Source: an uncultured Pelagibacteraceae bacterium (GTDB taxonomy: Bacteria; Pseudomonadota; Alphaproteobacteria; Pelagibacterales; Pelagibacteraceae). Taken from it: a DNA stretch of 64,000 nucleotides. The notes beneath the pieces are model-generated. The model had not been told where the DNA came from, searched no databases, and worked only from the letters and a program-made list of their open reading frames with translations. Both the position numbers and the translations under genes were made by a program. The stretch covers positions 62,001-126,000 of the forward strand of contig CACMPD010000001.1 in assembly GCA_902615425.1 (NCBI GenBank). The letters are read 5' to 3'. The first letter of the stretch is position 1, and every line of letters starts with the position of its first letter. Positions 32,974 to 41,229 of the stretch are shown here, in pieces.

Positions 32974-34145
32974 ATTTTTTCTACACATACCGCAATTCCC
33001 ATACCGCCACCTATACAAAGTGCGGCACAACCTCTTTCTTTATTCTGTTTTTTCATTTCATGTATAAGTGTCACAAGTATTCTTGCTCCAGATGCACCTA
33101 TTGGGTGACCTAAAGCAATAGCCCCACCATTTACATTAACTTTGTTTTCATCAATACCCAATTCACTGATAACTGCTATAGCTTGAGCGGCAAAAGCCTC
33201 ATTAATTTCAAATAAATCGATTTCATTTAAATTCCAATTTACTTTTTTTGATGCTTGGCGGATAGCTTCTATAGGACCAAGACCCATTAAAGACGGTTCC
33301 AAACCAACAGATGCCCAGGAAATAATTTTGGCCAATGGTTTAAGTGAATTTTGTTGAGCTTCCTTAAATGTAGTTAATAATAAAGCAGCTGCTCCATCAT
33401 TTATACCAGATGAGTTTCCAGGTGTTACAGTCCCACCATCTTTAAAAGCTGTTTTTAATTTTTCTAAATCAGATAACTTTAAATCTTTTCTTGGGTGTTC
33501 ATCTTTTTTTAAAATAATACCTTTGTGATTTATCTGCACTATTTCATCATCAAATTTATTATTTTCAATTGCAATTTCTGTTTTTTTTTGGGATTTAAGA
33601 GCAAATTCATCTTGTTGTTTTCTAGAAATATTAAACTTTTTTGCAACATTTTCAGCTGTAACTCCCATGTGGTAATTTTTAAAAGCATCAGTTAAACCAT
33701 CATGAATCATAGTATTGATTAATTGATCTTTTGAAATTTCTTTTTTCTCTGAATAAAAATAAGAGTAAGGTGTCATCGACATATTCTCTTGACCCCCACA
33801 AATTACATTATTTGCATCTCCTAATTTAATTTGTTGGTAACCTGAAATAATGGCTCTTAGTCCTGATCCACAAACTTGGTTTACTAAATAAGCAGGTTTG
33901 GATACGGGGATCCCAGCATTTACTGCTGCTTGTCTCGCAGGGTTCTGTCCTCCAGCAGCAGTTAGAACCTGGCCCATTATTACTTCATCAATTTGATTAT
34001 TAGATATTTTGCTTCTTTTCAAAACCTCATTTATCACGATAGTACCAAGTTGATCTCCTTTCAAATCTTTTAATGATCCCTTATAAGTGCCTATAGGAGT
34101 CCTAACTGCACTACAAATGACCACGTCATCAGGTTTGTTGTTCAT
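32970..34145 (-). CDS. Acetyl-CoA acetyltransferase (thiolase)
   Basis: Condenses or cleaves acetoacetyl-CoA. The 391-residue protein has the thiolase signature: active-site Cys in NQVCGSGLRAI (about residue 88), NEAFAAQA, the His in NGGAIALGHPIGASGAR, and the second Cys region near GCAALCIGGGMG. The ATG at 34145 was chosen because residues NNKPDDVVICSAVRTPIG begin the family alignment; a longer in-frame start at 34202 adds an unconserved hydrophobic tail. It could be phaA or atoB by name. No PHB synthase is nearby, so fatty-acid or acetoacetate metabolism is likelier. Confidence 0.93.
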   Translation of the reverse strand: MNNKPDDVVICSAVRTPIGTYKGSLKDLKGDQLGTIVINEVLKRSKISNNQIDEVIMGQVLTAAGGQNPARQAAVNAGIPVSKPAYLVNQVCGSGLRAIISGYQQIKLGDANNVICGGQENMSMTPYSYFYSEKKEISKDQLINTMIHDGLTDAFKNYHMGVTAENVAKKFNISRKQQDEFALKSQKKTEIAIENNKFDDEIVQINHKGIILKKDEHPRKDLKLSDLEKLKTAFKDGGTVTPGNSSGINDGAAALLLTTFKEAQQNSLKPLAKIISWASVGLEPSLMGLGPIEAIRQASKKVNWNLNEIDLFEINEAFAAQAIAVISELGIDENKVNVNGGAIALGHPIGASGARILVTLIHEMKKQNKERGCAALCIGGGMGIAVCVEKI

Positions 34146-34216
34146 AAATTTTAATTTTATCTTATCATTAAAATACACTAAATATTGATATACTATAAAC
34201 AAATATATTTATAAAT

Positions 34217-34293
34217 GCGCCTGTAGCTCAATTGGATAGAGCGCTTGGCTACGGACCAGGAGGTTCTGGGTTCGACTCCTAGCAGGCGCACCA
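34217..34293 (+). tRNA. tRNA-Arg (ACG)
   Basis: A 77-base tRNA with acceptor GCGCCTG paired to CAGGCGC, D arm GCTC-AATTGGAT-AGAGC, anticodon stem-loop CTTGGCTACGGACCAGG with anticodon ACG, T arm with GGTTCGACT, and an encoded CCA end. The wobble A is expected to be deaminated to inosine by TadA, reading CGU/CGC/CGA. It lies between the thiolase and a small membrane ORF. Confidence 0.97.
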
Positions 34294-34308
34294 TAAAAAA
34301 GGGAAATT

Positions 34309-34407
34309 ATGTTAAAATGGTTAGAAAAAATATCTCTTCAAATGTCAGTAATATATTTTTTTGTTTCTATTTTTGTAATTATATTAATCTTAACTTTTGT
34401 ATTATAA
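34309..34407 (+). CDS. Possible 32-residue single-span membrane peptide
   Basis: A short ORF encoding MLKWLEKISLQ followed by MSVIYFFVSIFVIIL and LTFVL, that is, an amphipathic basic start and one long hydrophobic helix. A purine-rich AAAGGGAAA lies just upstream at a suitable distance, and the thioesterase start follows seven bases after its stop. It resembles other bacterial single-span small proteins, but I recognise no family. It could be a real small membrane protein or a chance ORF in A/T-rich DNA. Confidence 0.45.
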   Translation: MLKWLEKISLQMSVIYFFVSIFVIILILTFVL

Positions 34408-34413
34408 AAAATT

Positions 34414-34824
34414 ATGTCTAATCAATTTGAACAAATCAGTCTCAAACCAGGTTTTATGAAACATAACGGAGGCCTTTTATTTAGAAATATCTCTGAAAAT
34501 GAATACGAATTTAAATCAACGATTAATAATAATCATTTAAATGCTGCAGGAATTACTCATGGGGGTTATTTGTCTGCACTGATAGATGCCGGTGCCGGCA
34601 CAGCAGCACATCGATCAGCTGATAATGCACCCTGCGTAACAATTTCTTTAGATATAAAATTTATTGGATCATCAAAAGTTAATGATGAAATCTACGGGAA
34701 AGTTAAAATATTAAAAAAAACAAAAACTCTTGTATTTTTATTTTGTGAGTTAAATTGTAATGGTAAGATAATTACGTCAGCATCAGGAATTTGGAAAATT
34801 TTAAAAATCAAAACAACTGACTAA
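34414..34824 (+). CDS. PaaI-type hotdog thioesterase
   Basis: A 136-residue hotdog-fold acyl-CoA thioesterase of the PaaI/YdiI group. The motif AAGITHGGYLSALIDAGAG (about residues 44-62) carries the family HGG and the downstream acidic residue, and VTISLDIKFI begins the second half of the sheet. Likely hydrolyses a small acyl- or aryl-CoA in the cytoplasm; the substrate is not predictable. It follows a possible small membrane ORF and tRNA-Arg. Confidence 0.88.
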   Translation: MSNQFEQISLKPGFMKHNGGLLFRNISENEYEFKSTINNNHLNAAGITHGGYLSALIDAGAGTAAHRSADNAPCVTISLDIKFIGSSKVNDEIYGKVKILKKTKTLVFLFCELNCNGKIITSASGIWKILKIKTTD

Positions 34825-34993
34825 GCATTCAGCACATAATCTTTATAATTAATTTAATTATGTTAAGTTAAATTATAATTTAAAAAAAAATGAGAACTTT
34901 TTATCCTCCGATTCGGTCATGTTTTAGTCTATTTTTGTTCTTTAACAACAACTACATCTGGTAGATAAAAATTAAGATATACCAAAGATAGAA

Positions 34994-37471
34994 ATGACAA
35001 AAAATAAAATTACAGCTGTCCTTGGCCCAACAAATACAGGTAAAACTCATCTTGCTATTGAGACTATGCTGTCGTTTGACACTGGAATGATAGGTTTTCC
35101 TTTGAGATTATTGGCTAGAGAAGTTTACGACAAGATAATTAAAAAAGTAAGTTTAGATAAAGTTGCATTAATTACTGGTGAAGAAAAAATAATTCCTACA
35201 AATGCAAAGTATTATCTGTGTACTGTTGAGTCTATGCCTATTGATAAAGAATTAGATTTTGTAGGCGTAGATGAAATTCAAATGTGCGCAGACCATGAGC
35301 GAGGTCATATTTTTACAGACAGATTATTGAACTTAAGAGGAATAAAATTAACAATGTTAATGGGATCAAATACTATAAGACCAATTATTTCTAATCTTGA
35401 TGATGACATCGAATTTATAAATCGAACTAGACTTTCAAAACTTTCTTATGTTGGTCATAAAAAAATTTCAAGAATTCAAAGAAAAACTGCAATTATAGCA
35501 TTTTCTGCAGAGGAAGTTTACGCCATCGCTGAACTTATAAGAAGACAAAAAGGAGGAGCTTCTATTGTTATGGGATCTCTAAGCCCAAAGACAAGGAATG
35601 CACAAGTAGAGCTGTATCAATCTGGAGATGTTGATTTTCTGGTCGCAACTGATGCTATTGGTATGGGAATTAATATGGATCTTGATCACGTTTATTTTTC
35701 CAATTTAAAAAAATTTGATGGAAAAAAATTAAGAAAGCTAAATTTAGCAGAAATTGGACAAATAGCTGGTAGGGCAGGAAGATATTTGAATAATGGAAAT
35801 TTTGGTATAACAGGAGAATGCAAAGAAATAAATGCTGATGAAGTAGATTTATTGGAAAATCATAAATTTGAAGGGATCCAATCTTTATTTTGGAGAAATT
35901 CAAATTTAAATTTTGAGAGTCCTTTTAAATTATTAAAGTCTTTAGAGGAAAAGCCTAATAGAAGATGGTTAAGAAAAATACATGAGTGCGAAGATGAAAA
36001 AGCCTTAAAATTTTTTTTAAGAGATAAAAATTTGGAAAATATTAAATTTGATAAAGATAAATTAAGTCTTTTATGGGAATGTTGCCAAATACCAGATTTT
36101 GTTAAAAAAACCTATGGCAATCACTACGAAGTGATTGAAAATGTTTTTAAATATTTAACAAGTGAAAAGGGTAAAATTACAGATGATTATATGCGACTTC
36201 AGCTCGTCAAACTTGATAAATTAGATGGAAATGTAGATTCTTTATCAAATAGAATTGCAAATGTAAGAACTTGGTCATATGTTTCAAATAAAAATAATTG
36301 GATAGAAAATCAAAACTATTGGATAGAAAAAACAAAACACTTAGAGGACAAGTTATCAGATAGATTACATGAGGAGCTTACAAAAACTTTTATTGACAAA
36401 AGGGCAAGTGTCCTAGCAAGAGGCTTAAAGCAAGATATGGAATTTGATACTAAAATTTTAGAAAATAACGAAGTAATGATTGATGATCAATTTATTGGAA
36501 AGATAAATGGACTTAAATTAGAACTAGATTTAAAAAAGGGTGCTTTAGAGACAGATATCAAATCGCTCAAAAAAGCAGCAAGACAGACAGTTGGTCCAGA
36601 ACTTCAAAAAAGAATAGATACAATAACCGAGACAGGTTTAATAGAACTAAACGAGGATTTTAAAATTTATTGGAGAAAGTCTCCAATAGCAAAATTGCAA
36701 CCAGGTAGAGATTATTTAAATCCAAATATCATTCTTATAGTAGATGATATCCTGGAAACAGATCAATTAAAAAAATTAAATAATTATTTAGTGAAATGGC
36801 TAAAAAATAAAATACAAAATGTTTTGAGCAGTTTAATTGATTTAAGAAACCTTAAGGAAAAAAATTCATCAATTAAAGCTCTTTCATATCAATTGTATGA
36901 GAACAATGGAGTCCTTCAAAGAAATCAAGTTACAGATTATCTAAAAATATTAGGACAAAATGAGAGGAAATTTTTGAGAGATCAAGGAGTAAAATTTGGA
37001 AGATATCATGTATTTTTACACAAATTAATCAAACCAGAGGCTGTGTCCTTAAGAACTTTACTTTGGAAAAATTATCATCAAAAATATTTTAATTTAAAAC
37101 CTCCTGTGTTTGGTTTAAATTTTTTAGAAAACGACAAAATTAAAAACAGAAATTTTATGTTACTTTGTGGATTTGAGAAATTTGACAATTTTTACGTAAG
37201 AATTGATATTTTAGAGAGATTATTTGTTCAAATTATTAATTCAAACACAGAAAAGAATGAAATTAAGTTAATTCCTGAAATGTTGAATTTACTTGGATGT
37301 AATAAGGACAACTTTAAAAAGCTTTTAAAAATTATGGGTTATAAAGTTTTTGAAAAAAATAATGATATATTTTTTAAATACAATCCAAGAAAAAGCTCAA
37401 AAAAAGTAAGTAAAAAATTCATCAAAGAAAGTCCTTTTAAGGTGTTAAAAAATTTAAATTTAAACCAGTAA
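34994..37471 (+). CDS. SUV3-like superfamily 2 helicase
   Basis: An 825-residue ATP-dependent helicase of the alphaproteobacterial SUV3/MgpS-like group, related to mitochondrial RNA helicase SUV3. Motif I is GPTNTGKTH (10-18), motif II GVDEIQMCADHERGH (a DExQ box, about 90-104), motif V ATDAIGMGINMDLDHV and motif VI QIAGRAGRY. The C-terminal half is helical and lysine-rich and has no recognised domain. The context helicase-(small gene)-fdxA-carD is typical of alphaproteobacteria. RNA unwinding is inferred from homology only. Confidence 0.9.
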   Translation: MTKNKITAVLGPTNTGKTHLAIETMLSFDTGMIGFPLRLLAREVYDKIIKKVSLDKVALITGEEKIIPTNAKYYLCTVESMPIDKELDFVGVDEIQMCADHERGHIFTDRLLNLRGIKLTMLMGSNTIRPIISNLDDDIEFINRTRLSKLSYVGHKKISRIQRKTAIIAFSAEEVYAIAELIRRQKGGASIVMGSLSPKTRNAQVELYQSGDVDFLVATDAIGMGINMDLDHVYFSNLKKFDGKKLRKLNLAEIGQIAGRAGRYLNNGNFGITGECKEINADEVDLLENHKFEGIQSLFWRNSNLNFESPFKLLKSLEEKPNRRWLRKIHECEDEKALKFFLRDKNLENIKFDKDKLSLLWECCQIPDFVKKTYGNHYEVIENVFKYLTSEKGKITDDYMRLQLVKLDKLDGNVDSLSNRIANVRTWSYVSNKNNWIENQNYWIEKTKHLEDKLSDRLHEELTKTFIDKRASVLARGLKQDMEFDTKILENNEVMIDDQFIGKINGLKLELDLKKGALETDIKSLKKAARQTVGPELQKRIDTITETGLIELNEDFKIYWRKSPIAKLQPGRDYLNPNIILIVDDILETDQLKKLNNYLVKWLKNKIQNVLSSLIDLRNLKEKNSSIKALSYQLYENNGVLQRNQVTDYLKILGQNERKFLRDQGVKFGRYHVFLHKLIKPEAVSLRTLLWKNYHQKYFNLKPPVFGLNFLENDKIKNRNFMLLCGFEKFDNFYVRIDILERLFVQIINSNTEKNEIKLIPEMLNLLGCNKDNFKKLLKIMGYKVFEKNNDIFFKYNPRKSSKKVSKKFIKESPFKVLKNLNLNQ

Positions 37472-37474
37472 GTA

Positions 37475-37888
37475 ATGTTTTTTAAAGAAAAAAAAGGAGA
37501 TACTAAAACTAGTGATTTAGCAAGAGTTGCGGCATTATTGATTCATGCCGCAAAAATTGATGAGAACTTCTCAAAAGAAGAAGAGGTTATAATAAGTAAA
37601 GCACTTTTGAAAATAGGTGCAGACCAAGATAATTTAGAAAATATTTTAAAAGAGGGTAAAGAAATAGAAGAAAACTCTAACCAAATTTTGGATTTTACAA
37701 GGGAAGTTAAAAATATGGATGATAAAAAAAAAATTGAAATTATAGAAACCCTTTGGAGAATAATTTACTCAAATAAAGAAGCAGATGTGTTTGAAACTAA
37801 TTTGATGAGACGACTTGCAGGCTTATTGTATATTGACAATAAGATCATGGGAGATATCAAAGAAAAAATTAAAAAAGAAAATCAATAA
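37475..37888 (+). CDS. TerB-like protein
   Basis: A 137-residue, all-helical acidic protein of the TerB/DjlA-like fold, with [24 protein letters not shown] (a TerB-type start, in shorter pieces [12 protein letters not shown] and FSKEEEVII) and a repeat-like second half [15 protein letters not shown]. Such domains are often found near membranes or metal-stress genes, but the specific role is unknown. It starts three bases after the helicase stop and overlaps fdxA by one base, so it is cotranscribed. In related alphaproteobacteria I recall an S4-domain gene at this position. Confidence 0.82.
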   Translation: MFFKEKKGDTKTSDLARVAALLIHAAKIDENFSKEEEVIISKALLKIGADQDNLENILKEGKEIEENSNQILDFTREVKNMDDKKKIEIIETLWRIIYSNKEADVFETNLMRRLAGLLYIDNKIMGDIKEKIKKENQ

Positions 37889-38214
37889 TGACATATATTG
37901 TTAATGACAAATGCATTAAATGTAAGTTAATGGACTGTGTTGAAGTTTGCCCTGTAGATTGTTTCTATGAGGGAAAAAATATGCTTGTAATTAAACCTGA
38001 TGAGTGTATAGATTGTGGCGTTTGTGAGCCTGAGTGTCCTGTTGATGCAATAAAAGCTGATACAGAGCCAGGATCTGAAAAATGGCTAGAGATCAATAAA
38101 CAATATTCTGAAATCTGGCCAAATATAACAGTTAAAAAAGATCCTCCATCGGATCACGAAAAATATAAAGATGAGCAAAATAAGTTTGAAAAGTATTTTA
38201 AAGAAAACCTTTAA
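37888..38214 (+). CDS. fdxA: 7Fe ferredoxin FdxA
   Basis: A 108-residue bacterial ferredoxin with one 3Fe-4S and one 4Fe-4S cluster. Cysteines fall in [17 protein letters not shown] (about 10-26) and [16 protein letters not shown] (about 40-55), the standard FdxA pattern with the long C-terminal tail ([17 protein letters not shown]). It carries single electrons in the cytoplasm; the partner is unknown. It follows the TerB-like gene by a one-base overlap. Its last 44 bases are overlapped in another frame by the start of carD. Confidence 0.95.
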   Translation: MTYIVNDKCIKCKLMDCVEVCPVDCFYEGKNMLVIKPDECIDCGVCEPECPVDAIKADTEPGSEKWLEINKQYSEIWPNITVKKDPPSDHEKYKDEQNKFEKYFKENL

Positions 38215-39043
38215 AAAAAGTAAAGCTACTAAATCGAAAAAAAAGGCAAAAACCAAAAAGATTATTAAATTAAAAAAAGTAAAAAAGAAGATTAATAAAT
38301 TACCAAAAAAATTAATTAAGACTAAAAAAATACCTTTAAAAAAATCTATAAAATCTGAGGTCAAAACTACAGAACAGAAAAGTGATGGTTTAAGAATTAC
38401 AAAAAATAATGAGGCTAAACCAGAAATTAAAAAAGTAAAAAAACAAGAAACAGAAAAAAGAGAATATAAAATTAAAGATTACGTCGTATACCCAAAACAT
38501 GGTGTTGGGCAAATTACTGAATTTAAAAAAATAAATATTGGAGGAATAGACGTTGAAACTTACGTTATAAAATTTGAAAAAGATAAAGCAAATGGAATGG
38601 TGCCTGTTAATAAACAATTACACTTAAGACCATTAGCTACTATCAATCAGGTAAATAAATGCATCTCAATATTAAAAAGTAAGCCTAAAATAAAAAGATC
38701 TATGTGGAGTAGGAGAGCACAGGAATATGAAGCAAAGATTTCATCAGGTAAGATTTATGAGCTAGCTGAAGTAGTAAGAGACCTTAATAAGGGGGATGAT
38801 TTGATGGTTGACCAATCTTATAGTGAAAGACAATTGTTTGAAAAAGCATATGAAAGAATCCTTTCAGAATTTCAAATAATTCTAAATTTGTCATTAGAGG
38901 ATACTCAAAAAAAATTGGATAAAGCTTTAAAAAGAAACTTAAATACTCAACCTAAACCAGAAGCAGCACCAATAAAGCAAGCTTCATCAGATTTACCTGA
39001 AGAAGAGGCTGTTTCAGAAAATGAAGAAGATATAGAGGAATAA
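38171..39043 (+). CDS. CarD-family regulator with Lys-rich N-terminus
   Basis: A 290-residue CarD/CdnL-type protein that binds RNA polymerase beta and stabilises open complexes. The CarD-RID part is near residues 98-150 ([32 protein letters not shown]) and the C-terminal helical DNA-binding part follows ([21 protein letters not shown], in shorter pieces). Alphaproteobacterial CarD proteins are usually near 170 residues. Here about 90 extra N-terminal residues are almost entirely Lys/Ile/Thr/Ser, a histone-like basic tail. The ATG at 38171 lies inside fdxA; a TTG at 38186 is an alternative. The tail length is not fully certain, but the domain call is secure. Confidence 0.9.
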   Translation: MSKISLKSILKKTFKKSKATKSKKKAKTKKIIKLKKVKKKINKLPKKLIKTKKIPLKKSIKSEVKTTEQKSDGLRITKNNEAKPEIKKVKKQETEKREYKIKDYVVYPKHGVGQITEFKKINIGGIDVETYVIKFEKDKANGMVPVNKQLHLRPLATINQVNKCISILKSKPKIKRSMWSRRAQEYEAKISSGKIYELAEVVRDLNKGDDLMVDQSYSERQLFEKAYERILSEFQIILNLSLEDTQKKLDKALKRNLNTQPKPEAAPIKQASSDLPEEEAVSENEEDIEE

Positions 39044-39048
39044 AAAAA

Positions 39049-39087
39049 AACGCCTCTCACACGTAAATCGTTATGAGAAGCGTTTTT
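39049..39087. terminator. Bidirectional Rho-independent terminator
   Basis: The inverted repeat AACGCCTCTCA / TGAGAAGCGTT (11 bases with one mismatch, loop of about 14) is flanked by a T run on the plus side and by an A run that reads as a T run on the minus side. It lies between the stop of carD and the stop of the convergent 25-residue peptide gene, so it can end both transcripts. It is the only clear intrinsic terminator in the window. Confidence 0.85.
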
Positions 39088-39106
39088 AATAAAGAATACT
39101 AAGTAA

Positions 39107-39184
39107 TTATCTTCTTCTTCTTTTCTTAGCTTTTTTCTTAGCTTTTTTCTTAGCCTTCTTTGCTTTTTTTCTTCTCTTAGGCAT
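39107..39184 (-). CDS. 25-residue Lys/Ala/Arg-rich peptide
   Basis: A very short but well-supported gene. The product starts MPKRRKKAKKAKKK and ends AKKRRRR; apart from the initial Met and Pro it contains only Lys, Arg and Ala, with a KKKA repeat. The DNA has a 12-base tandem repeat (39121-39163). A strong GGGAG ribosome-binding site lies six bases upstream of ATG, stronger than for most genes here. A promoter (39236-39264), a palindrome (39209-39224) and a terminator (39049-39087) surround it. It resembles histone H1-type tails or tiny ribosome-associated proteins (for example bTHX or AURKAIP1/COX24-like), but I cannot assign a family. Confidence 0.72.
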   Translation of the reverse strand: MPKRRKKAKKAKKKAKKKAKKRRRR

Positions 39185-39208
39185 CTTTAGCTCCCTTTTT
39201 AAGTTAAA

Positions 39209-39224
39209 CGAATCAATTGATTCG
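39209..39224. promoter_or_regulatory. Perfect 16-base palindrome, possible operator
   Basis: The sequence CGAATCAATTGATTCG is a perfect palindrome placed just after the predicted transcription start of the 25-residue peptide gene and 24 bases before its ATG. It could be a repressor operator or a small 5' hairpin. In this AT-rich region the central GC-bearing symmetry stands out, but a chance palindrome cannot be excluded. Confidence 0.5.
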
Positions 39225-39235
39225 CTATTAATCTA

Positions 39236-39264
39236 TTTTTATTTTTTTATGTGCCTTATGTCAA
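39236..39264 (-). promoter_or_regulatory. Predicted sigma-70 promoter of the 25-residue peptide gene
   Basis: On the minus strand a perfect -35 TTGACA (39259-39264) is followed by a 17-base spacer and a -10-like TAAAAA (39236-39241, four of six matches). The start would fall near 39229, giving a leader of about 45 bases that contains the palindrome and the GGGAG site. Upstream DNA to 39384 is almost pure A/T, which would fit an UP-like element. Confidence 0.5.
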
Positions 39265-39384
39265 ATCTTAAATTTTTAAGAAAATTTTTAAAATAAAATT
39301 TAAATAAAAATTTTTTTTTAAAAAAATTTAAATTGTAAAAAAGTTAGTGTTTATGCGCATAATAATCAAATATTTTGTAAAAAA

Positions 39385-41082
39385 TTAATAAAGTTTTTCT
39401 AAATCTTCTTTATATTTTTCTAGAATTTTTTTTCTTTTTAGTTTTAAAGTTGGTGTTAACATTCCATTTTCAATTGTAAATTCTTCTTTAATTAATTTTA
39501 TTTTTTTTACTCTCTCAACAAGAGATAAGTTTTTATTTAGATCATCTATATATAATTCAATTTCTTTTTCATTTTTTTCACTATCACTTACAATTAAAGC
39601 AACTAAATAAGTTTTTTTGTCTCCATAAACAAAACTTTGTTTAATTTTGTCGTCAAGACACAATAAATTTTCAATTTTTGAGGGTGAAATGTTATCACCA
39701 CCAGAATTCACAATAATTTCTTTTTTTCTGTCAGTAATTTTCAAATTTCCCTCTTTTGTAATTTCACCTATGTCTCCTGTGTGTAACCAACCATTTTTAA
39801 GTATATCGTCTGTTTCTTTTTTCATGTTCCAGTAACCAAGCATTACATTTTCACCTTTAACCAGAATTTCACCATCCTGTGCAATCTTCACCTCATTAGT
39901 TTTAAAAGGAGGTCCAACTGTATCAATCTTGATTTTTTCAGGTATATTGCAACTTACTACTGGAGATGCTTCTGTTAGGCCATAACCTTGTAAAGTTGGC
40001 AGTCCAATAGAATTCAAAAATTCACCAATTTTTTGATCTAACGCACCCCCTCCAGAAACAAAAGCCTTTAAATTTCCGCCAAACTGATTTTTGATTTTTC
40101 GTCTTACTAATTTTTCACATAAATAATTTAGTATTTTTTCTCTTAAGCTCATATTCTCATTATTTAGTTTTTTTATTCCAAGCAAAATCGTTAAAGATAT
40201 TAATTTTTTCTTGAGACCTGTTTGTTTTGAGAAATTAATCGAAATCTTGCTATACAAATTTTGATAAAATCTAGGTACAGCAGTCATTATAGTTGGTTTA
40301 GCAACTGACATATTAGATAATAATTTTTCTAAACTTTCAGCATAATAAATTTTTGCTCCTAATGTGATTTGTACAAATTGAACAGCATGTTCATATGAAT
40401 GAGATAAAGGTAGCCAAGTCAAAAAAACAGGCTCACTATCTTTAACTAACGAATTCAAAATTTCTTGCGCACCCTCACAATTAGATAAAATACCCCCATG
40501 ACTCAGCATTACACCTTTAGGGTTACCAGTTGTTCCTGATGTGTAAATGATACAAGCTATATCTTTTCTTTCAATATTTTGGTTAAAGCTTAAATGATCT
40601 AAGGTTTTTTCTTTAGAAAATCTCTCAAAAATATTTTCTATACTATCAATTTGTTTATTTATATTTTCTATTGATAAAACTTTTATTTTATCTGAAATGA
40701 ATTTATCTATTTTTTTTAGTTGAGTATTATTTGAAACAATACAAATTTTTGGATTACAATCATTAATGATATATTCATAATCTTTTTCAGAGTAAGTTGT
40801 AAATAAAGGAACTGTTACCCCACCAGCGTTCATTATAGCTATATCAGAAATAAGCCATTCAGGTCGATTTTCAGATAATAAAATGCACCTATCCCCTTTG
40901 GATAAATTTTTTCTTAAATATTCAGATAAAATTTGAATATTTCTTTCAACTTGTTTCCAAGTAAGAAAATCTTTCTCATTATCCTTTAACCACTTTAAAA
41001 ATGGCTTATTAGAAGTAAAGTTTGACTCCTTATACTTCGTGAAAAAAAGTTCTACTAAACTGTTAATTTTACTTAATTCCAT
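39385..41082 (-). CDS. Long-chain acyl-CoA synthetase (AMP-forming)
   Basis: Activates fatty acids to acyl-CoA through an acyl-adenylate. The 565-residue protein has the AMP-binding P-loop IIYTSGTTGNPKGVMLSHGG (about 178-197), the YGLTEASPV motif, the hinge region GWLHTGDIGEITKEGNLKI and DRKKEIIVNSGG near the C-terminus. The architecture matches FadD15/FAA-type long-chain synthetases. It is monocistronic by position, between the peptide gene region and tRNA-Leu. The chain length used is unknown. Confidence 0.93.
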   Translation of the reverse strand: MELSKINSLVELFFTKYKESNFTSNKPFLKWLKDNEKDFLTWKQVERNIQILSEYLRKNLSKGDRCILLSENRPEWLISDIAIMNAGGVTVPLFTTYSEKDYEYIINDCNPKICIVSNNTQLKKIDKFISDKIKVLSIENINKQIDSIENIFERFSKEKTLDHLSFNQNIERKDIACIIYTSGTTGNPKGVMLSHGGILSNCEGAQEILNSLVKDSEPVFLTWLPLSHSYEHAVQFVQITLGAKIYYAESLEKLLSNMSVAKPTIMTAVPRFYQNLYSKISINFSKQTGLKKKLISLTILLGIKKLNNENMSLREKILNYLCEKLVRRKIKNQFGGNLKAFVSGGGALDQKIGEFLNSIGLPTLQGYGLTEASPVVSCNIPEKIKIDTVGPPFKTNEVKIAQDGEILVKGENVMLGYWNMKKETDDILKNGWLHTGDIGEITKEGNLKITDRKKEIIVNSGGDNISPSKIENLLCLDDKIKQSFVYGDKKTYLVALIVSDSEKNEKEIELYIDDLNKNLSLVERVKKIKLIKEEFTIENGMLTPTLKLKRKKILEKYKEDLEKLY

Positions 41083-41086
41083 AATT

Positions 41087-41171
41087 TGGTGGGCGAAGAG
41101 AGAATCGAACTCTCACTTCTTGCGAAACACGATTTTGAGTCGTGCGCGTCTACCAGTTCCGCCATTCGCCC
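41087..41171 (-). tRNA. tRNA-Leu (CAA)
   Basis: On the minus strand an 85-base class II tRNA is seen with acceptor GGGCGAA paired to TTCGCCC, a D arm containing GGTAGACGC, anticodon loop CTCAAAA with anticodon CAA, a long variable arm, T loop GTTCGATTC, discriminator A and an encoded CCA. It reads UUG. A 9-1-9 AT palindrome (41177-41195) lies immediately upstream. Confidence 0.97.
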
Positions 41172-41229
41172 TAGTTATTTAATAATTTATTAAATAGTAT
41201 AAGAACTAAAATTATATTAAAACCAAAAA

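Noticed and set aside
34146-34202. Longer thiolase start at 34202
   Set aside because: Added 19 residues are unconserved and hydrophobic; alignment of the family starts at the ATG at 34145.
39121-39163. 12-base tandem repeat as a CRISPR or satellite
   Set aside because: The repeats are in frame and encode the Lys/Ala repeat of the 25-residue peptide; there are no spacers.
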